From: Rhodospirillaceae bacterium
Lineage (GTDB): Bacteria; Pseudomonadota; Alphaproteobacteria; Puniceispirillales; Puniceispirillaceae
Reading direction: 5' to 3'
Assembly (NCBI GenBank): GCA_002731315.1
Contig: PCBG01000019.1
Coordinates: forward strand, 1-64,000
Length of the DNA: 64,000 bases
Shown here: positions 1-9,105 of the stretch, one piece after another
Layout of the letters: every line of letters starts with the position of its first letter
Numbering within the stretch: the stretch's first letter is position 1
Position numbers and translations under genes: made by a program
The notes under the pieces: generated by a model
The model's input: the letters and a program-made list of their open reading frames with translations, nothing else
Told to the model about the DNA's origin: nothing
The model's database searches: none

Positions 1-90
1 GACAAGCATGCCCTGCTCATGCCAGAACAGTGCGCCGGCCGGGTGCAGTTCCATGGTCTGGCCAGCAAATTCAATCAATCGATTCGACAT
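1..90 (-). CDS. pdeM: Ligase-associated DNA damage response endonuclease PdeM-like, N-terminal fragment
   Basis: Only the first 30 codons are in the window; the gene runs off the left edge. The reverse strand from 90 reads MSNRLIEFAGQ followed by an LHPAGALFWHEQ segment, typical of the N-terminus of the calcineurin-like metallophosphoesterases that accompany this helicase and ligase. Family members are predicted DNA endonucleases or phosphodiesterases of an LHR-like repair pathway. The start overlaps the last 20 bases of the helicase gene, which implies co-transcription and probably translational coupling. The metal-binding motifs lie outside the window, so the call rests on the N-terminal signature and on context. 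Confidence 0.75.
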   Translation of the reverse strand, partial: MSNRLIEFAGQTMELHPAGALFWHEQGMLV

Positions 91-2521
91 TAGCAGCGCG
101 GATTACTTCCTGTTCAAGATCATGCAGCAGCGCGTCACCTTCATCCGCGCGAATGATGTTTTCGCGTGTGATCTGCAGGATCAGCGGCACCGCCATGGGC
201 GATATCATATCGAGGCGCCTGCAGACAATATTGCCGTGAAGCTGTTGCAGGGTATCGGCCAGCCTGCCAGCGTCAATCAGCCCCTGCATGGCGTCGCGAC
301 GCACAGCCTTCAGCAGGATATGGTCAGGTTCATGGCGGCGCAGCACATCATAGATCAGGTCGGACGAGAACAGGATCTGCCGGCCGGTCTTGAGCTGCCC
401 CGGGTGGCGACGCTCGACAAGTCCTGAAATGATGGCGGCATCACGGAACAGACGTTTCAACAGCGGCGTATCCTGCAGCCATTCCTCAAAATCATCTACC
501 ATAATGTCGGGATCAAGCAACGGGACCACATCTTCTGGCGGGCTGAGCGACCACACAGACAGCGCATAATCCGTCATCGAAAAACCCATCGGCCGCAATC
601 CGGCGCGTTTCATCCGGCGCAATAACAAAAACCCTAGCGTTTGGTTCGCATTGCGGCCAGCAAAGCTATAAATCACAGTATGGTACCGTCCCCGATGCGG
701 AAACAGCTCGACCAGAAACGTCTTGTCATCCGGCAGTGCCGACCGGTCATCATGCAACCGCAGCCACTCTTTTATCTGCGCTGGAAATGTCTGCCAGTCC
801 TCGCGCGCGCCGATAAGACGGCGCACCGCCTGTGAAAGGTTACTGGATAATGGCAACCGTCCGCCACCATAGCTTGGAATCTGCGCCTCGCCAGCTTTTG
901 CGCGCGACACCATCACCGCGGCATTGCTGATCCCTTCAAAACTCAGCACCTGCCCGCCAAACAGGAAGGTGTCACCGGGCGACAGGTTGACCACAAAATT
1001 CTCTTCGATGGTGCCAAGCGTGCGGTTGCGCAGCTTAACCTTCATCATTGGCGATTCGACGATGGTACCGATATTCATGCGGTATTGTCGCGCCATCTTG
1101 GCTTCGCGCAACGTGATGCTGCCATCCTTCAACGTGGCGAGACGGTTATATTGCGGATAAGCTTTAAGCGCATAACCACCATTGGTGACAAACCCCAGAA
1201 TATCGTCGAATTCGGCGCGTGCCAGATCGGCATAGGGCGCGGCAGTGACAACCTCGTCAAACAGTTCATCAGCAAAAAACGAGCCGCTGCAGGCAACGCC
1301 GAAGATATGTTGCGCGAGCACATCATATCCCCCGCGCCGAAAGGCGGCCCCATCCAGATTTTGGGCGGCAATTTCCGCCTGCGCTGCCACACATTCAAGG
1401 TATTCAAATCGGTTGGTCGGCACCAGGATCGCCCGGCTAGGTTCATCCAGCCGGTGATTGGCACGCCCTACCCGCTGCAGCAGCCGGCTGACCCCCTTCG
1501 GCGCACCGACCTGGACCACCAGATCCACATCAGCCCAATCCAGTCCTAGATCGAGTGAACTGGTCGCCACTACGCAATCTAGACCGCCAGCAGCCATGTG
1601 CGCCTCTACCTTGCGCCGCAATTCGCGTTCCAGCGAACCATGATGCACGGCAATGCGCAGATTGCTATCGTTGAGCTGCCACAGATACTGAAACACAAAT
1701 TCGGCCTGCGCACGGGTATTGACGAAGACGACACTCATCCGCGCATCGGCAATGGCTGCATAAAGCGGTTCCAGCGCATGCCGGGCCAAATGGCCCGACC
1801 AGGGGATACGATTATCTGTCTGCAGGATGTCAATCTGCGGCGGCGCTGCCTGCGGCACGTGCACAATCACGCCATCGCTGCGGCACAGCCAATCGCGCGC
1901 CTGTTCGGGCTTGTCGATGGTAGCGGACAAGCCAACCTGCACCAAATCCGGAGCAAGCCGTGCCAGCCGGGCGAGACCAAGGCTGAGAAGATCACCGCGT
2001 TTATTGTCAAAGAAGGCGTGCAGTTCGTCGATGATGACATATTTGAGCCCGGCGAAATAGGCCTCCGCATCCTCATAGGAAAGCAGCAATGCCAGCGACT
2101 CAGGGGTTGTCATAAGAAAGTCTGGCGGTTTCGTTTTCTGCCGCTGGCGGCGCGAAGACGGTGTGTCGCCAGTCCTTGTTTCAAAGCTGACAGGCAGGTC
2201 GAGCGCCTCAATCGGTGTTGCGATGTTACGATGCACATCCACCGCGAGCGCCTTCAAGGGCGAGATATAGAGCGTGTGCAGTCTGCCGTCAGATCCGCGC
2301 GCAGCAATATCCAGAAAGGAAGGCAGAAAGCCCGCAAGTGTCTTGCCTGCGCCGGTGGGCGCAAAGACGATCACATCACTTCCGCCAAGTGCCGCATCTG
2401 CTGCGGCAACCTGATGCGCGAACCAGCACCAGCCGCGGTCTGCCAGCCACCCTGTCAGCGGGTGCGATTGGAGACGCGCGCCGGCATGCCTATATCCATC
2501 ATCATGAAGTGGCTGAACCAT
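71..2521 (-). CDS. Ligase-associated DEXH-box DNA helicase (Lhr-like)
   Basis: An 816-residue superfamily 2 helicase. Visible motifs are Walker A (APTGAGKT), the DELH Walker B box (IIDELHAFF), SAT motif III (LSATIDKP) and motif VI (QRVGRANHR). The long C-terminal region is typical of Lhr-core proteins. Family members act with the neighbouring exonuclease and ATP-dependent ligase in DNA damage repair. An open frame extends upstream to 2929, but that part lies antisense to the exonuclease gene. I chose the ATG at 2521 because MVQPLHDDG is followed by the expected ...WLADRGWCWFAHQ segment. Its 5' end overlaps the divergent exonuclease gene by up to 36 bp. Confidence 0.9.
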   Translation of the reverse strand: MVQPLHDDGYRHAGARLQSHPLTGWLADRGWCWFAHQVAAADAALGGSDVIVFAPTGAGKTLAGFLPSFLDIAARGSDGRLHTLYISPLKALAVDVHRNIATPIEALDLPVSFETRTGDTPSSRRQRQKTKPPDFLMTTPESLALLLSYEDAEAYFAGLKYVIIDELHAFFDNKRGDLLSLGLARLARLAPDLVQVGLSATIDKPEQARDWLCRSDGVIVHVPQAAPPQIDILQTDNRIPWSGHLARHALEPLYAAIADARMSVVFVNTRAQAEFVFQYLWQLNDSNLRIAVHHGSLERELRRKVEAHMAAGGLDCVVATSSLDLGLDWADVDLVVQVGAPKGVSRLLQRVGRANHRLDEPSRAILVPTNRFEYLECVAAQAEIAAQNLDGAAFRRGGYDVLAQHIFGVACSGSFFADELFDEVVTAAPYADLARAEFDDILGFVTNGGYALKAYPQYNRLATLKDGSITLREAKMARQYRMNIGTIVESPMMKVKLRNRTLGTIEENFVVNLSPGDTFLFGGQVLSFEGISNAAVMVSRAKAGEAQIPSYGGGRLPLSSNLSQAVRRLIGAREDWQTFPAQIKEWLRLHDDRSALPDDKTFLVELFPHRGRYHTVIYSFAGRNANQTLGFLLLRRMKRAGLRPMGFSMTDYALSVWSLSPPEDVVPLLDPDIMVDDFEEWLQDTPLLKRLFRDAAIISGLVERRHPGQLKTGRQILFSSDLIYDVLRRHEPDHILLKAVRRDAMQGLIDAGRLADTLQQLHGNIVCRRLDMISPMAVPLILQITRENIIRADEGDALLHDLEQEVIRAANVESID

Positions 2522-3493
2522 GAACTCTATATAGAACCGATCGACAGCTATATCGACCCGGTGCGGCCGGTAGAGCGTGCGATCATTACGCACGGGCACG
2601 CCGATCATGCACGCACGGGCCATGGGCACGTGCTGGCCACGCCTCAAACCATCGATATCATGAAAGCGCGTTATGGGCAGACATGCGCCGGCCACTTTCA
2701 GCCGCTCGGTTTTGGGGAACCGCTGCGCATCGATGATGTCACTGTGACACTGTTTCCGGCCGGACATATCCTTGGCAGTGCGCAAGTCTGTCTTGATTAT
2801 CTTGGCAGGCGGGCGGTGGTCACCGGTGATTACAAGACGTATCCCGACAGCACTGCACAGCGTTTTGAACTGGTACAATGCGACTTGTTTGTGACCGAGG
2901 CCACCTTTGGCCTGCCTGTCTTTCAACATCCTAATCCGCAGGATGAAATGCGCCGTCTGTTAAGTTCCATCGCGGCCCAGCCTGATCGCTGCCATGTGAT
3001 CGGCGCCTATGCGCTTGGCAAGGCGCAGCGAGTGATCCGGATGCTGCGGGAGGCCGGACATGATGCGCCGATCTATCTGCACGGCGCGCAGGAAAAACTA
3101 TGCGCCTATTATGCTGGCCAGGGGGTAGATCTTGGCGATCTGCGCAAGGCGCTTGACCGCGACAAGGACAGCTTTCGCGGCCATGTGGTGGTTGCACCTC
3201 CCTCGGCGTTACGTGATCGCTGGTCGCGCCGTCTTCCCGACCCTGTGATATGTCAGGCATCTGGCTGGATGACCATTAAGCAACGCGCCAAGCAAAGCGG
3301 CGTTGAACTACCGCTGGTGATTTCTGACCATGCTGACTGGAACGAATTGACTGACACGATTAAAGCCAGCGGGGCTGAGACCATCTGGGTCACGCATGGT
3401 CGTGAGGATGCGCTGGTGCATTGGTGTCGCCAGCGTGGTCTGAATGCCGAACCGCTCTATCTTCAAGGGCGTGATGAGGACAGCCGCGAATGA
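2486..3493 (+). CDS. Ligase-associated DNA damage response exonuclease (MBL/beta-CASP fold)
   Basis: A 335-residue metallo-beta-lactamase-fold nuclease with the metal motif HGHADH near residue 38, further metal-site regions GHILGSA and TGDYK, and a C-terminal SDHADW (beta-CASP type). It resembles the processing exonucleases paired with Lhr-like helicases and LigB/LigC-type ligases. Two starts are possible, 2486 (MPISIIMKW) and 2504 (MKWLNHELYIEP); the second matches the usual family N-terminus. The stop overlaps the ligase start (ATGA at 3490). It is divergent from the helicase with overlapping 5' ends. Confidence 0.9.
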   Translation: MPISIIMKWLNHELYIEPIDSYIDPVRPVERAIITHGHADHARTGHGHVLATPQTIDIMKARYGQTCAGHFQPLGFGEPLRIDDVTVTLFPAGHILGSAQVCLDYLGRRAVVTGDYKTYPDSTAQRFELVQCDLFVTEATFGLPVFQHPNPQDEMRRLLSSIAAQPDRCHVIGAYALGKAQRVIRMLREAGHDAPIYLHGAQEKLCAYYAGQGVDLGDLRKALDRDKDSFRGHVVVAPPSALRDRWSRRLPDPVICQASGWMTIKQRAKQSGVELPLVISDHADWNELTDTIKASGAETIWVTHGREDALVHWCRQRGLNAEPLYLQGRDEDSRE

Positions 3494-5142
3494 GACGCTT
3501 TGCCGCCCTTCTGGAAACGCTGGTCCTGACTCCGTCGCGTAATGCCAAGATAGATGCCATGGCGCGCTATTTTCGCGAGACGCCCGATCCTGACCGGGGA
3601 TTCGCGCTCGCCGCCATCACCAGCGATCTGACATTAAAAAATCTGAAAGCCAGCGGATTGCGCACCCTTGTTGCCGGCCGTGTCGATCCGGATCTGTTCG
3701 CCATGTCTTATGACTACGTCGGGGATATGGCCGAAACCATCGCCCTTATCTGGCCAGACGGCGCAAGCCGGCAGGATACAAACACACTGCCGGGTGTGGC
3801 TAATTTCATCGCAGCAATCGAAAGCTGTCCCAAGCGTGAGATTGACGATCTTGTCGCACAATTTCTGGACTATGCATCGGCAAACGAACGCTGGGCGATG
3901 ATCAAACTGGCAACCGGTGGTTTGCGTGTCGGCGTATCGGCACGCCTTGCAAAGACCGCCCTCGCCCATTACGGCGGACAGGATCTTGATGAAATCGAAA
4001 AGATCTGGCACGGGCTGGAAATGCCCTATAGCGAATTGTTTGCATGGCTTGACGGTCATGGTGACAAACCGCAGATCAATTCCAACCAGATCTTCCATCC
4101 CATGATGCTATCCAATCCGCTGGATGCCGAGCGCGACTTTGAAAGGTTGGACCCGGCTGCCTATGACGCCGAATGGAAGTGGGACGGTATTAGGGTCCAG
4201 CTTGTCATTGATACAGCCAGAAACGGGGACGACAACAGTGCAACAGCCCGCATGTTTTCCCGCACCGGTGACGATATTTCAGCCGCTTTTCCCGATGTTA
4301 CCACTAGCTTGCGCGGGCAGGCGGTGCTGGATGGTGAATTACTGATAGGACGGCCAGCCAATGCGGATCCTGCATCTGTGGCAGCCATTACACGCGACCC
4401 GCAACCCTTTAACCGCCTACAGCAACGGCTGAACCGGAAACAGGCAGCGAAGACCCATTTACGCGATCTGCCGGCCTTTGTGCGGGTTTATGACATGCTG
4501 TTCGACGGCGACACGGATATTCGCAGCCTGCCAATTACGGAGCGCCGCGACCGGCTGGTCCGGTTCCTGAAACAGGATGACAACCCGCGCCTTGACCTGT
4601 CTGAAACACTGGATTTCGACAGCTGGCAGGCACTGGCCGCATTGCGCCAGAAAGGCACCGACAGTTTTGGGCATGAAGGATTGATGATCAAGAAACGTAA
4701 CAGCAGCTATGTCGCCGGCCGGCCAAAGGGTCCCTGGTTCAAATGGAAACGTGACCCGCGCGTGATCGATACCGTGATGATGTATGCTCAGCGCGGCCAT
4801 GGGCGACGCAGCTCTTTCTATTCAGATTTCACTTTTGGCATCTGGAATGGCAATGAAATTGTACCGGTGGGCAAAGCCTATTCCGGATTTACCGACGCTG
4901 AATTGCGCGCCCTCGACAAGTGGGTACGGGCGCATACCACCAACCGGTTTGGACCGGTGCGCGAAGTAGAGAAATTACTGGTCGTCGAGCTGGCCTTTGA
5001 CAGCGCACATGATAGCCCGCGCCACAAATCAGGCGTTGCGCTGCGCTTTCCACGAATTAACCGCATCCGCTGGGACAAGCCGGCAGGCGAAGCGGATACG
5101 CTAGAAACTATACGCAACCTGTTTGACCGGGTATCTGGCTAA
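3490..5142 (+). CDS. ATP-dependent DNA ligase (cisplatin damage response type)
   Basis: A 550-residue ATP-dependent DNA ligase. The adenylation motif EWKWDGIRV places the nucleophilic lysine at residue 230. It is preceded by the alpha-helical DNA-binding domain (about 1-200) and followed by motif III (VYDMLFD), motif IV (HEGLMIKKRNS), motif V (WFKWKRDP) and an OB-fold domain. It seals nicks by enzyme-AMP and DNA-AMP intermediates. It is coupled to the upstream exonuclease through a 4-bp ATGA overlap, completing the four-gene repair cassette. Confidence 0.93.
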   Translation: MRRFAALLETLVLTPSRNAKIDAMARYFRETPDPDRGFALAAITSDLTLKNLKASGLRTLVAGRVDPDLFAMSYDYVGDMAETIALIWPDGASRQDTNTLPGVANFIAAIESCPKREIDDLVAQFLDYASANERWAMIKLATGGLRVGVSARLAKTALAHYGGQDLDEIEKIWHGLEMPYSELFAWLDGHGDKPQINSNQIFHPMMLSNPLDAERDFERLDPAAYDAEWKWDGIRVQLVIDTARNGDDNSATARMFSRTGDDISAAFPDVTTSLRGQAVLDGELLIGRPANADPASVAAITRDPQPFNRLQQRLNRKQAAKTHLRDLPAFVRVYDMLFDGDTDIRSLPITERRDRLVRFLKQDDNPRLDLSETLDFDSWQALAALRQKGTDSFGHEGLMIKKRNSSYVAGRPKGPWFKWKRDPRVIDTVMMYAQRGHGRRSSFYSDFTFGIWNGNEIVPVGKAYSGFTDAELRALDKWVRAHTTNRFGPVREVEKLLVVELAFDSAHDSPRHKSGVALRFPRINRIRWDKPAGEADTLETIRNLFDRVSG

Positions 5143-5382
5143 CTGGCTTTCAAAAATTACATGCCGTCTGCCTTTCCATCCTTTTGGCAACTTTCAATTA
5201 ATAAATCGAGATATCATTCAGCCTTAGCATTTGAAAATTTGCATGTTTTATGTATAAAATATTGCATTTCTACAGCGTCTATCTTAGCGTTTAGGCGTAT
5301 GAGGCGGGCTATCTGGCGGATAGTAGTGCGCGTTCTCCAAATCCCATCCTATAACCCCGCCTGCCTTCCCATTGTAGGGCCC

Positions 5383-5808
5383 ATGAATAGCCTAGACAGC
5401 GAGATTATCTCCCTTCTCAAACGCAATGCCCGCATGTCTGTGACGAAGATGGCGCAGGAACTGGCCGTCTCGCGGGTTACAATCGACACCCACATCAAGA
5501 AAATGGAAAAAAGTGGGGTGATCACCGGCTATACGGTAAAGCTCGGCACCGAGGAATTCCGCCGCATGGTATCAGGTTGGATTTTGATCAATGTGACAGC
5601 TAGTGAAGAAGAGCGAGCAATTGAACAGCTGGTCAATATGGCTGAGATCACCCGCCTTCATACAACCAACGGCAAATGGGACCTGGCAGCGGAAATTCAG
5701 GTGCTGTCGCTAGATAATTTCGACTCAACCATTTCAAGGCTGCGCCAGGTAAAAGGGATTATCGACACAGATACCACCCTTTTGCTGAGTTCACGCTTAG
5801 GTGAATAA
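5383..5808 (+). CDS. Lrp/AsnC family transcriptional regulator
   Basis: A 141-residue protein with an N-terminal winged helix (MNSLDSEIISLLKRNARMS, then an HTH around SVTKMAQELAVSRVTIDTHI) and a C-terminal RAM/ligand-binding domain. Such proteins sense amino acids and regulate transport or catabolic genes as oligomers. The frame is open from 5161, but homology begins at the ATG at 5383. The preceding 240 bases are AT-rich and are the likely promoter region. The last codons approach the permease gene at 5816, so an exporter under this regulator is plausible. The ligand is not evident. Confidence 0.87.
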   Translation: MNSLDSEIISLLKRNARMSVTKMAQELAVSRVTIDTHIKKMEKSGVITGYTVKLGTEEFRRMVSGWILINVTASEEERAIEQLVNMAEITRLHTTNGKWDLAAEIQVLSLDNFDSTISRLRQVKGIIDTDTTLLLSSRLGE

Positions 5809-5815
5809 TCCCCAT

Positions 5816-6586
5816 ATGCCTGATATTACCCTCGCTGCATTTTTACCGTCACACGACCCTGTCCTATTGGGGCTGATCATGCTGTTCCTTCTGGTATCAG
5901 GGATCATCAAAGGGTTTCTGGGCATTGGCTTGCCAGCCGCCGGAATGGCACTGCTGACGCTGATCATGCCGCCAACTGAAGCGATTGCCCTGTTATGGGT
6001 GCCAATCATCGCATCGAATGCATGGCAGTTCGCCCGCGCGCCCGCGCGCCGTGATATAATCATGAGTTACCGCTGGTTTGCCGCCGCCATCATTGTCAGC
6101 ATCCTTCTGACCTCTATGTTCATCACCAGCTACCCAACCGGCCTGCTGACAGCAGTTGTCGGCATAGCCATGATCATTTTTGCGGCGAACCAGCTGTTTG
6201 GCCTGTCCCTGCCAATCCGTGCCGGACGGGCCTGGCAAATCGGGCTGGGCATCGCCGCCGGTATTCTGGGTGGTTTCAGCTCGATCTGGTCGCCGCCGGT
6301 GGCGATGTATTTACTGGCAACCAACGCACCAAAAGACCGTTTTATCGGCGCTACGGGGTTTCTCTTCCTGTCAGGCTGCATACCGCTCGGTGCCGGGCTA
6401 GTATTCACCAACCTGCTAACGGGTGCGGTGGTGGTAAAATCCCTGCTAGGCCTAGTAGTTGTTCTGACGGGCTTTCGGATTGGCGAGGTCATGCGCGGTC
6501 ATATCTCGCAAGACCTGTTCCGGCGGATGGTGCTATTCGGCTTTTTGCTGATGGGGCTGAGACTGGTGGGTACAAGCCTTCTGTGA
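5816..6586 (+). CDS. TauE/SafE family membrane transporter
   Basis: About 256 residues with around eight hydrophobic segments and the two-repeat pattern of the sulfite exporter TauE/SafE family (GIIKGFLGIGLPAAGMALL in repeat 1; GILGGFSSIWSPPV in repeat 2). Family members move sulfite, sulfoacetate or other anions across the inner membrane. The ATG at 5816 is preferred; an in-frame GTG at 5801 would overlap the end of the Lrp-type gene. Either way the two genes are tightly linked, so the regulator probably controls this permease. Confidence 0.85.
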   Translation: MPDITLAAFLPSHDPVLLGLIMLFLLVSGIIKGFLGIGLPAAGMALLTLIMPPTEAIALLWVPIIASNAWQFARAPARRDIIMSYRWFAAAIIVSILLTSMFITSYPTGLLTAVVGIAMIIFAANQLFGLSLPIRAGRAWQIGLGIAAGILGGFSSIWSPPVAMYLLATNAPKDRFIGATGFLFLSGCIPLGAGLVFTNLLTGAVVVKSLLGLVVVLTGFRIGEVMRGHISQDLFRRMVLFGFLLMGLRLVGTSLL

Positions 6587-6688
6587 CCCCGTCAGTTGCG
6601 CGGGCGGGAATTCCCGGTGGAGGTGCCCACCAATCGCTGGCACTCTGTCCGGGTTGCAGTCACAGATTATCGACGAGGGGTGCGGGTT

Positions 6689-7120
6689 ATGGCGCTGGTT
6701 GTTTTATTGAAGTTCTTTCACTATTTGGCGCTCTTTCTTGCCGGCGGGCTGGGTGTTGGCGCAGCCATCATTCAGACTGCTCATCGAAAGGCAGGTACGG
6801 CACCCGCACCAACTGTACAGACGGCAATGCATATGCTTGCCAGGCTAGGGCTTGTGTCCATCATTATCCTGTGGGGAACAGGCATCTGGCTGGCATACAG
6901 CATTTATGGTGGCATGGGAATTGGCTGGGCGTTCCATATCAAGCTGCTGGGGGCCACCGGGCTACTGCTGGCCATCACCGGGCTGAACCTTCACCTTGCC
7001 CGAATCGCCAAATCCGGCAGCGGCATGCCAAATCCAAGACTGGTCAGAGTCGTCCAGATGACTTCGCGCGGATCGCTGGTTCTTGTGCTGGCTGGCATCG
7101 CCATCACCACAACACTGTAA
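6689..7120 (+). CDS. Small four-helix integral membrane protein
   Basis: A 143-residue protein with four predicted transmembrane helices (starting FFHYLALFLAGGLGVG, LGLVSIIILWGTGIWL, FHIKLLGATGLLLAI and GSLVLVLAGIAITTTL). Its composition resembles CopD/DUF2269-like membrane proteins, but I cannot assign a family firmly. The ATG at 6689 starts just before the first helix; upstream in-frame codons are polar and unlikely. It follows the TauE/SafE gene in the same direction. A larger frame over the same DNA (6583-7203) is Cys/His/Arg-rich and is a shadow. Confidence 0.7.
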   Translation: MALVVLLKFFHYLALFLAGGLGVGAAIIQTAHRKAGTAPAPTVQTAMHMLARLGLVSIIILWGTGIWLAYSIYGGMGIGWAFHIKLLGATGLLLAITGLNLHLARIAKSGSGMPNPRLVRVVQMTSRGSLVLVLAGIAITTTL

Positions 7121-7262
7121 GGTGGTTCCCGCAGCTATCAGTCAGGCTGGGCAGACGCGGTGTCCGACAAAATCAAATTGCCGCGGCTAGCGTGGTTGAC
7201 TGAGCCGCCAGCATCCCCATTTCCAATAGCTCAACATACGCTATTTTTGGAAACGGTATCCC

Positions 7263-8204
7263 ATGTCCATTCGTCCGATCAAAATAACCAGCCACGCGCA
7301 ACCGACAATGGAAGGTGCCGGAGTCCACTTGCATCGTGTTTTCGGGTTTGGCGATACGGAGCTGTTTGATCCTTTCCTGATGATGGATGATTTCCGCAAT
7401 GATAACCCCCAGGAATATCTCAAGGGGTTTCCATGGCACCCGCATCGGGGCATCGAAACCATCACCTATGTGCTGAAAGGCAATGTCGAACACAGCGATT
7501 CCCTCGGCAATAAGGGGGTCCTCAGCGACGGCGATGTACAATGGATGACAGCAGGTTCAGGAATCATCCATCAGGAAATGCCAACGGGTAATGTGGATGG
7601 CCTGATGCATGGCTTTCAGCTGTGGGCCAACTTGCCGCGTGACCAAAAAATGTGTGCGCCGCGCTATCAGGATGTGACCTCGGAACATATCACCAGTCTG
7701 ATCGATGATGACGGCACGCATATCCGTGTGATTGCTGGCGATTATCGCGGCTATAGAGGACCGGTTGACGGAATCGATACTGATCCGATGTATCTAGATA
7801 TTGCCTTGCCAGCCAACATCACGCGCCGGTTTCCCTTTGATACGAGCCGGCAGGGATTTGCCTATATCTTTGAAGGGAGTGCTAGCTTTGGCAATGCCTC
7901 AACCCCCTTCGGCGTAAATGTTGAAAAGGAATTTGCCGGCGAAGAAATGAAAGTCCGCGACCAATCTGGCAACCGCACGTTGGTGGTCTTTGGCGCAGGT
8001 GACGAAGTTGAGGTGACATCAGGCGAACAGGGCGTTCGCTTCCTGCTGGTGTCTGGCGCCCCGTTGCGCGAACCTGTGGCGTGGCATGGACCGATCGTGA
8101 TGAATACGCGCGCCGAACTGCAAGAGGCCTTTAGCGAACTGAATGCCGGTCAGTTTGTAAAAATGGGTGCCAAGGGGTGGATCAATTCACGTGGACGTAG
8201 ATAA
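7263..8204 (+). CDS. Pirin family protein
   Basis: A 313-residue bicupin. Metal ligands of the N-terminal cupin are visible: His59 and His61 (HPHRGIET), His103 and Glu105 (GSGIIHQEMP). Bacterial pirins are iron-containing proteins with quercetinase or regulatory roles; the substrate of this one cannot be predicted. The C-terminal cupin (about 185-310) contains the GNRTLVVFGAGDEV region typical of the family. ATG at 7263. No obvious partner except the downstream FKBP-rhodanese gene. Confidence 0.92.
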   Translation: MSIRPIKITSHAQPTMEGAGVHLHRVFGFGDTELFDPFLMMDDFRNDNPQEYLKGFPWHPHRGIETITYVLKGNVEHSDSLGNKGVLSDGDVQWMTAGSGIIHQEMPTGNVDGLMHGFQLWANLPRDQKMCAPRYQDVTSEHITSLIDDDGTHIRVIAGDYRGYRGPVDGIDTDPMYLDIALPANITRRFPFDTSRQGFAYIFEGSASFGNASTPFGVNVEKEFAGEEMKVRDQSGNRTLVVFGAGDEVEVTSGEQGVRFLLVSGAPLREPVAWHGPIVMNTRAELQEAFSELNAGQFVKMGAKGWINSRGRR

Positions 8205-8299
8205 CGGCACACGGCACCATGCCGTTTCCTATGGTGACAAAGCCTGGCAACGGAGACGGCATTACGCAGCAAACACAGATTCAAAATTGGAATATACAG

Positions 8300-9049
8300 A
8301 TGATGAGATGGCTTTTGAAACTGCCTCTTCTGGCCTTTATGATTTTTGGCGGCAGCGCAGTCGCAGCTGAACTGGACATTGAGGTCCTGAAGACGGGCGA
8401 CGGTATCACCGCCGAGGCAGGCAAACGTGTCACTGTCCATTATGAAGGCCGGCTGACAGACGGGACAGTATTTGATGCATCGCGTAACAGCGGCCAGCCT
8501 TTTGCCTTTACGATCGGGGCTGGTCAAGTCATTCGCGGTTGGGAACAGGGTGTGGCCGGCATGAAAATTGGCGAAACCCGCCGGCTGACCATTCCACCAG
8601 AGTTTGGTTACGGAGCAAATGGTTCCGGCAATGTCATTCCTTCAAATGCAACGCTGGTGTTTGATATCGAATTACTGACCGTCAGTGACCCGATTGTCCT
8701 CGGGGCTGCCGATAATGCGGCCCTGAAGCAGGCCCAGAAGAAGGGGGTGGTGGTTATCGACATCCGCCGCCCTAATGAATGGGCCAGCACAGGGATCATC
8801 GAGGGTGCGGAAACCATCACCGCCTTCATGGCAAATGGCCGCGTCCATCCCGAATTTCTGCCAAGACTCCGGTCGGTGGCGTCCGATCCCGCTATACCTG
8901 TGATGCTCTATTGCCGCACCGGGAACCGTACCATCAGCCTTGGCAACGCGCTCATCGAACAGCTTGGCTATACCGACGTGACCCACCTTGAAGCCGGCAT
9001 CACCGGCTGGATCGATGCTGGCAACAAGACCGTCACCTACACTGAATAG
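8300..9049 (+). CDS. Exported FKBP-type peptidyl-prolyl isomerase fused to a rhodanese domain
   Basis: A 249-residue two-domain protein. The ATG at 8300 (MMRWLLKLPLLAFMIFGG, cleavage near AVAA) gives a signal peptide; the frame is open further upstream but without homology. Residues about 28-130 form a complete FKBP domain (VHYEGRLTDGTVFDAS, IRGWEQGVAGMKIGE, FGYG, LVFDIELL). Residues about 140-245 form a rhodanese domain with the active-site loop CRTGNRT and therefore a catalytic cysteine. It should act in the periplasm, combining proline isomerisation with a thiol/sulfur-transfer or redox-type site. The pairing is uncommon. Confidence 0.88.
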   Translation: MMRWLLKLPLLAFMIFGGSAVAAELDIEVLKTGDGITAEAGKRVTVHYEGRLTDGTVFDASRNSGQPFAFTIGAGQVIRGWEQGVAGMKIGETRRLTIPPEFGYGANGSGNVIPSNATLVFDIELLTVSDPIVLGAADNAALKQAQKKGVVVIDIRRPNEWASTGIIEGAETITAFMANGRVHPEFLPRLRSVASDPAIPVMLYCRTGNRTISLGNALIEQLGYTDVTHLEAGITGWIDAGNKTVTYTE

Positions 9050-9052
9050 GCT

Positions 9053-9068
9053 GGGCGTTCACACGCCC
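9053..9068. terminator. Hairpin between convergent genes
   Basis: GGGCGT-TCAC-ACGCCC forms a perfect 6-bp stem with a 4-base loop, directly after the FKBP-rhodanese stop and before the convergent DUF1501 stop. There is no T-tract on either strand, so terminator function is only suggested by position. Confidence 0.35.
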
Positions 9069-9105
9069 GCCGGCGGCACGGATGCGATGCCGCGGCGAAG
9101 CGGGT

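Noticed and set aside
1598..2485. N-terminal extension of the exonuclease frame
   Set aside because: Lies antisense to the conserved helicase domains and shows no family similarity; the MBL domain begins near 2504.
2522..2929. N-terminal extension of the helicase frame
   Set aside because: Antisense to the exonuclease catalytic domain; the helicase family N-terminus matches the start at 2521.
6583..7203. 206-residue plus-strand frame
   Set aside because: Low-complexity Cys/His/Arg-rich product; it overlaps a frame encoding a clean four-helix membrane protein (6689-7120).
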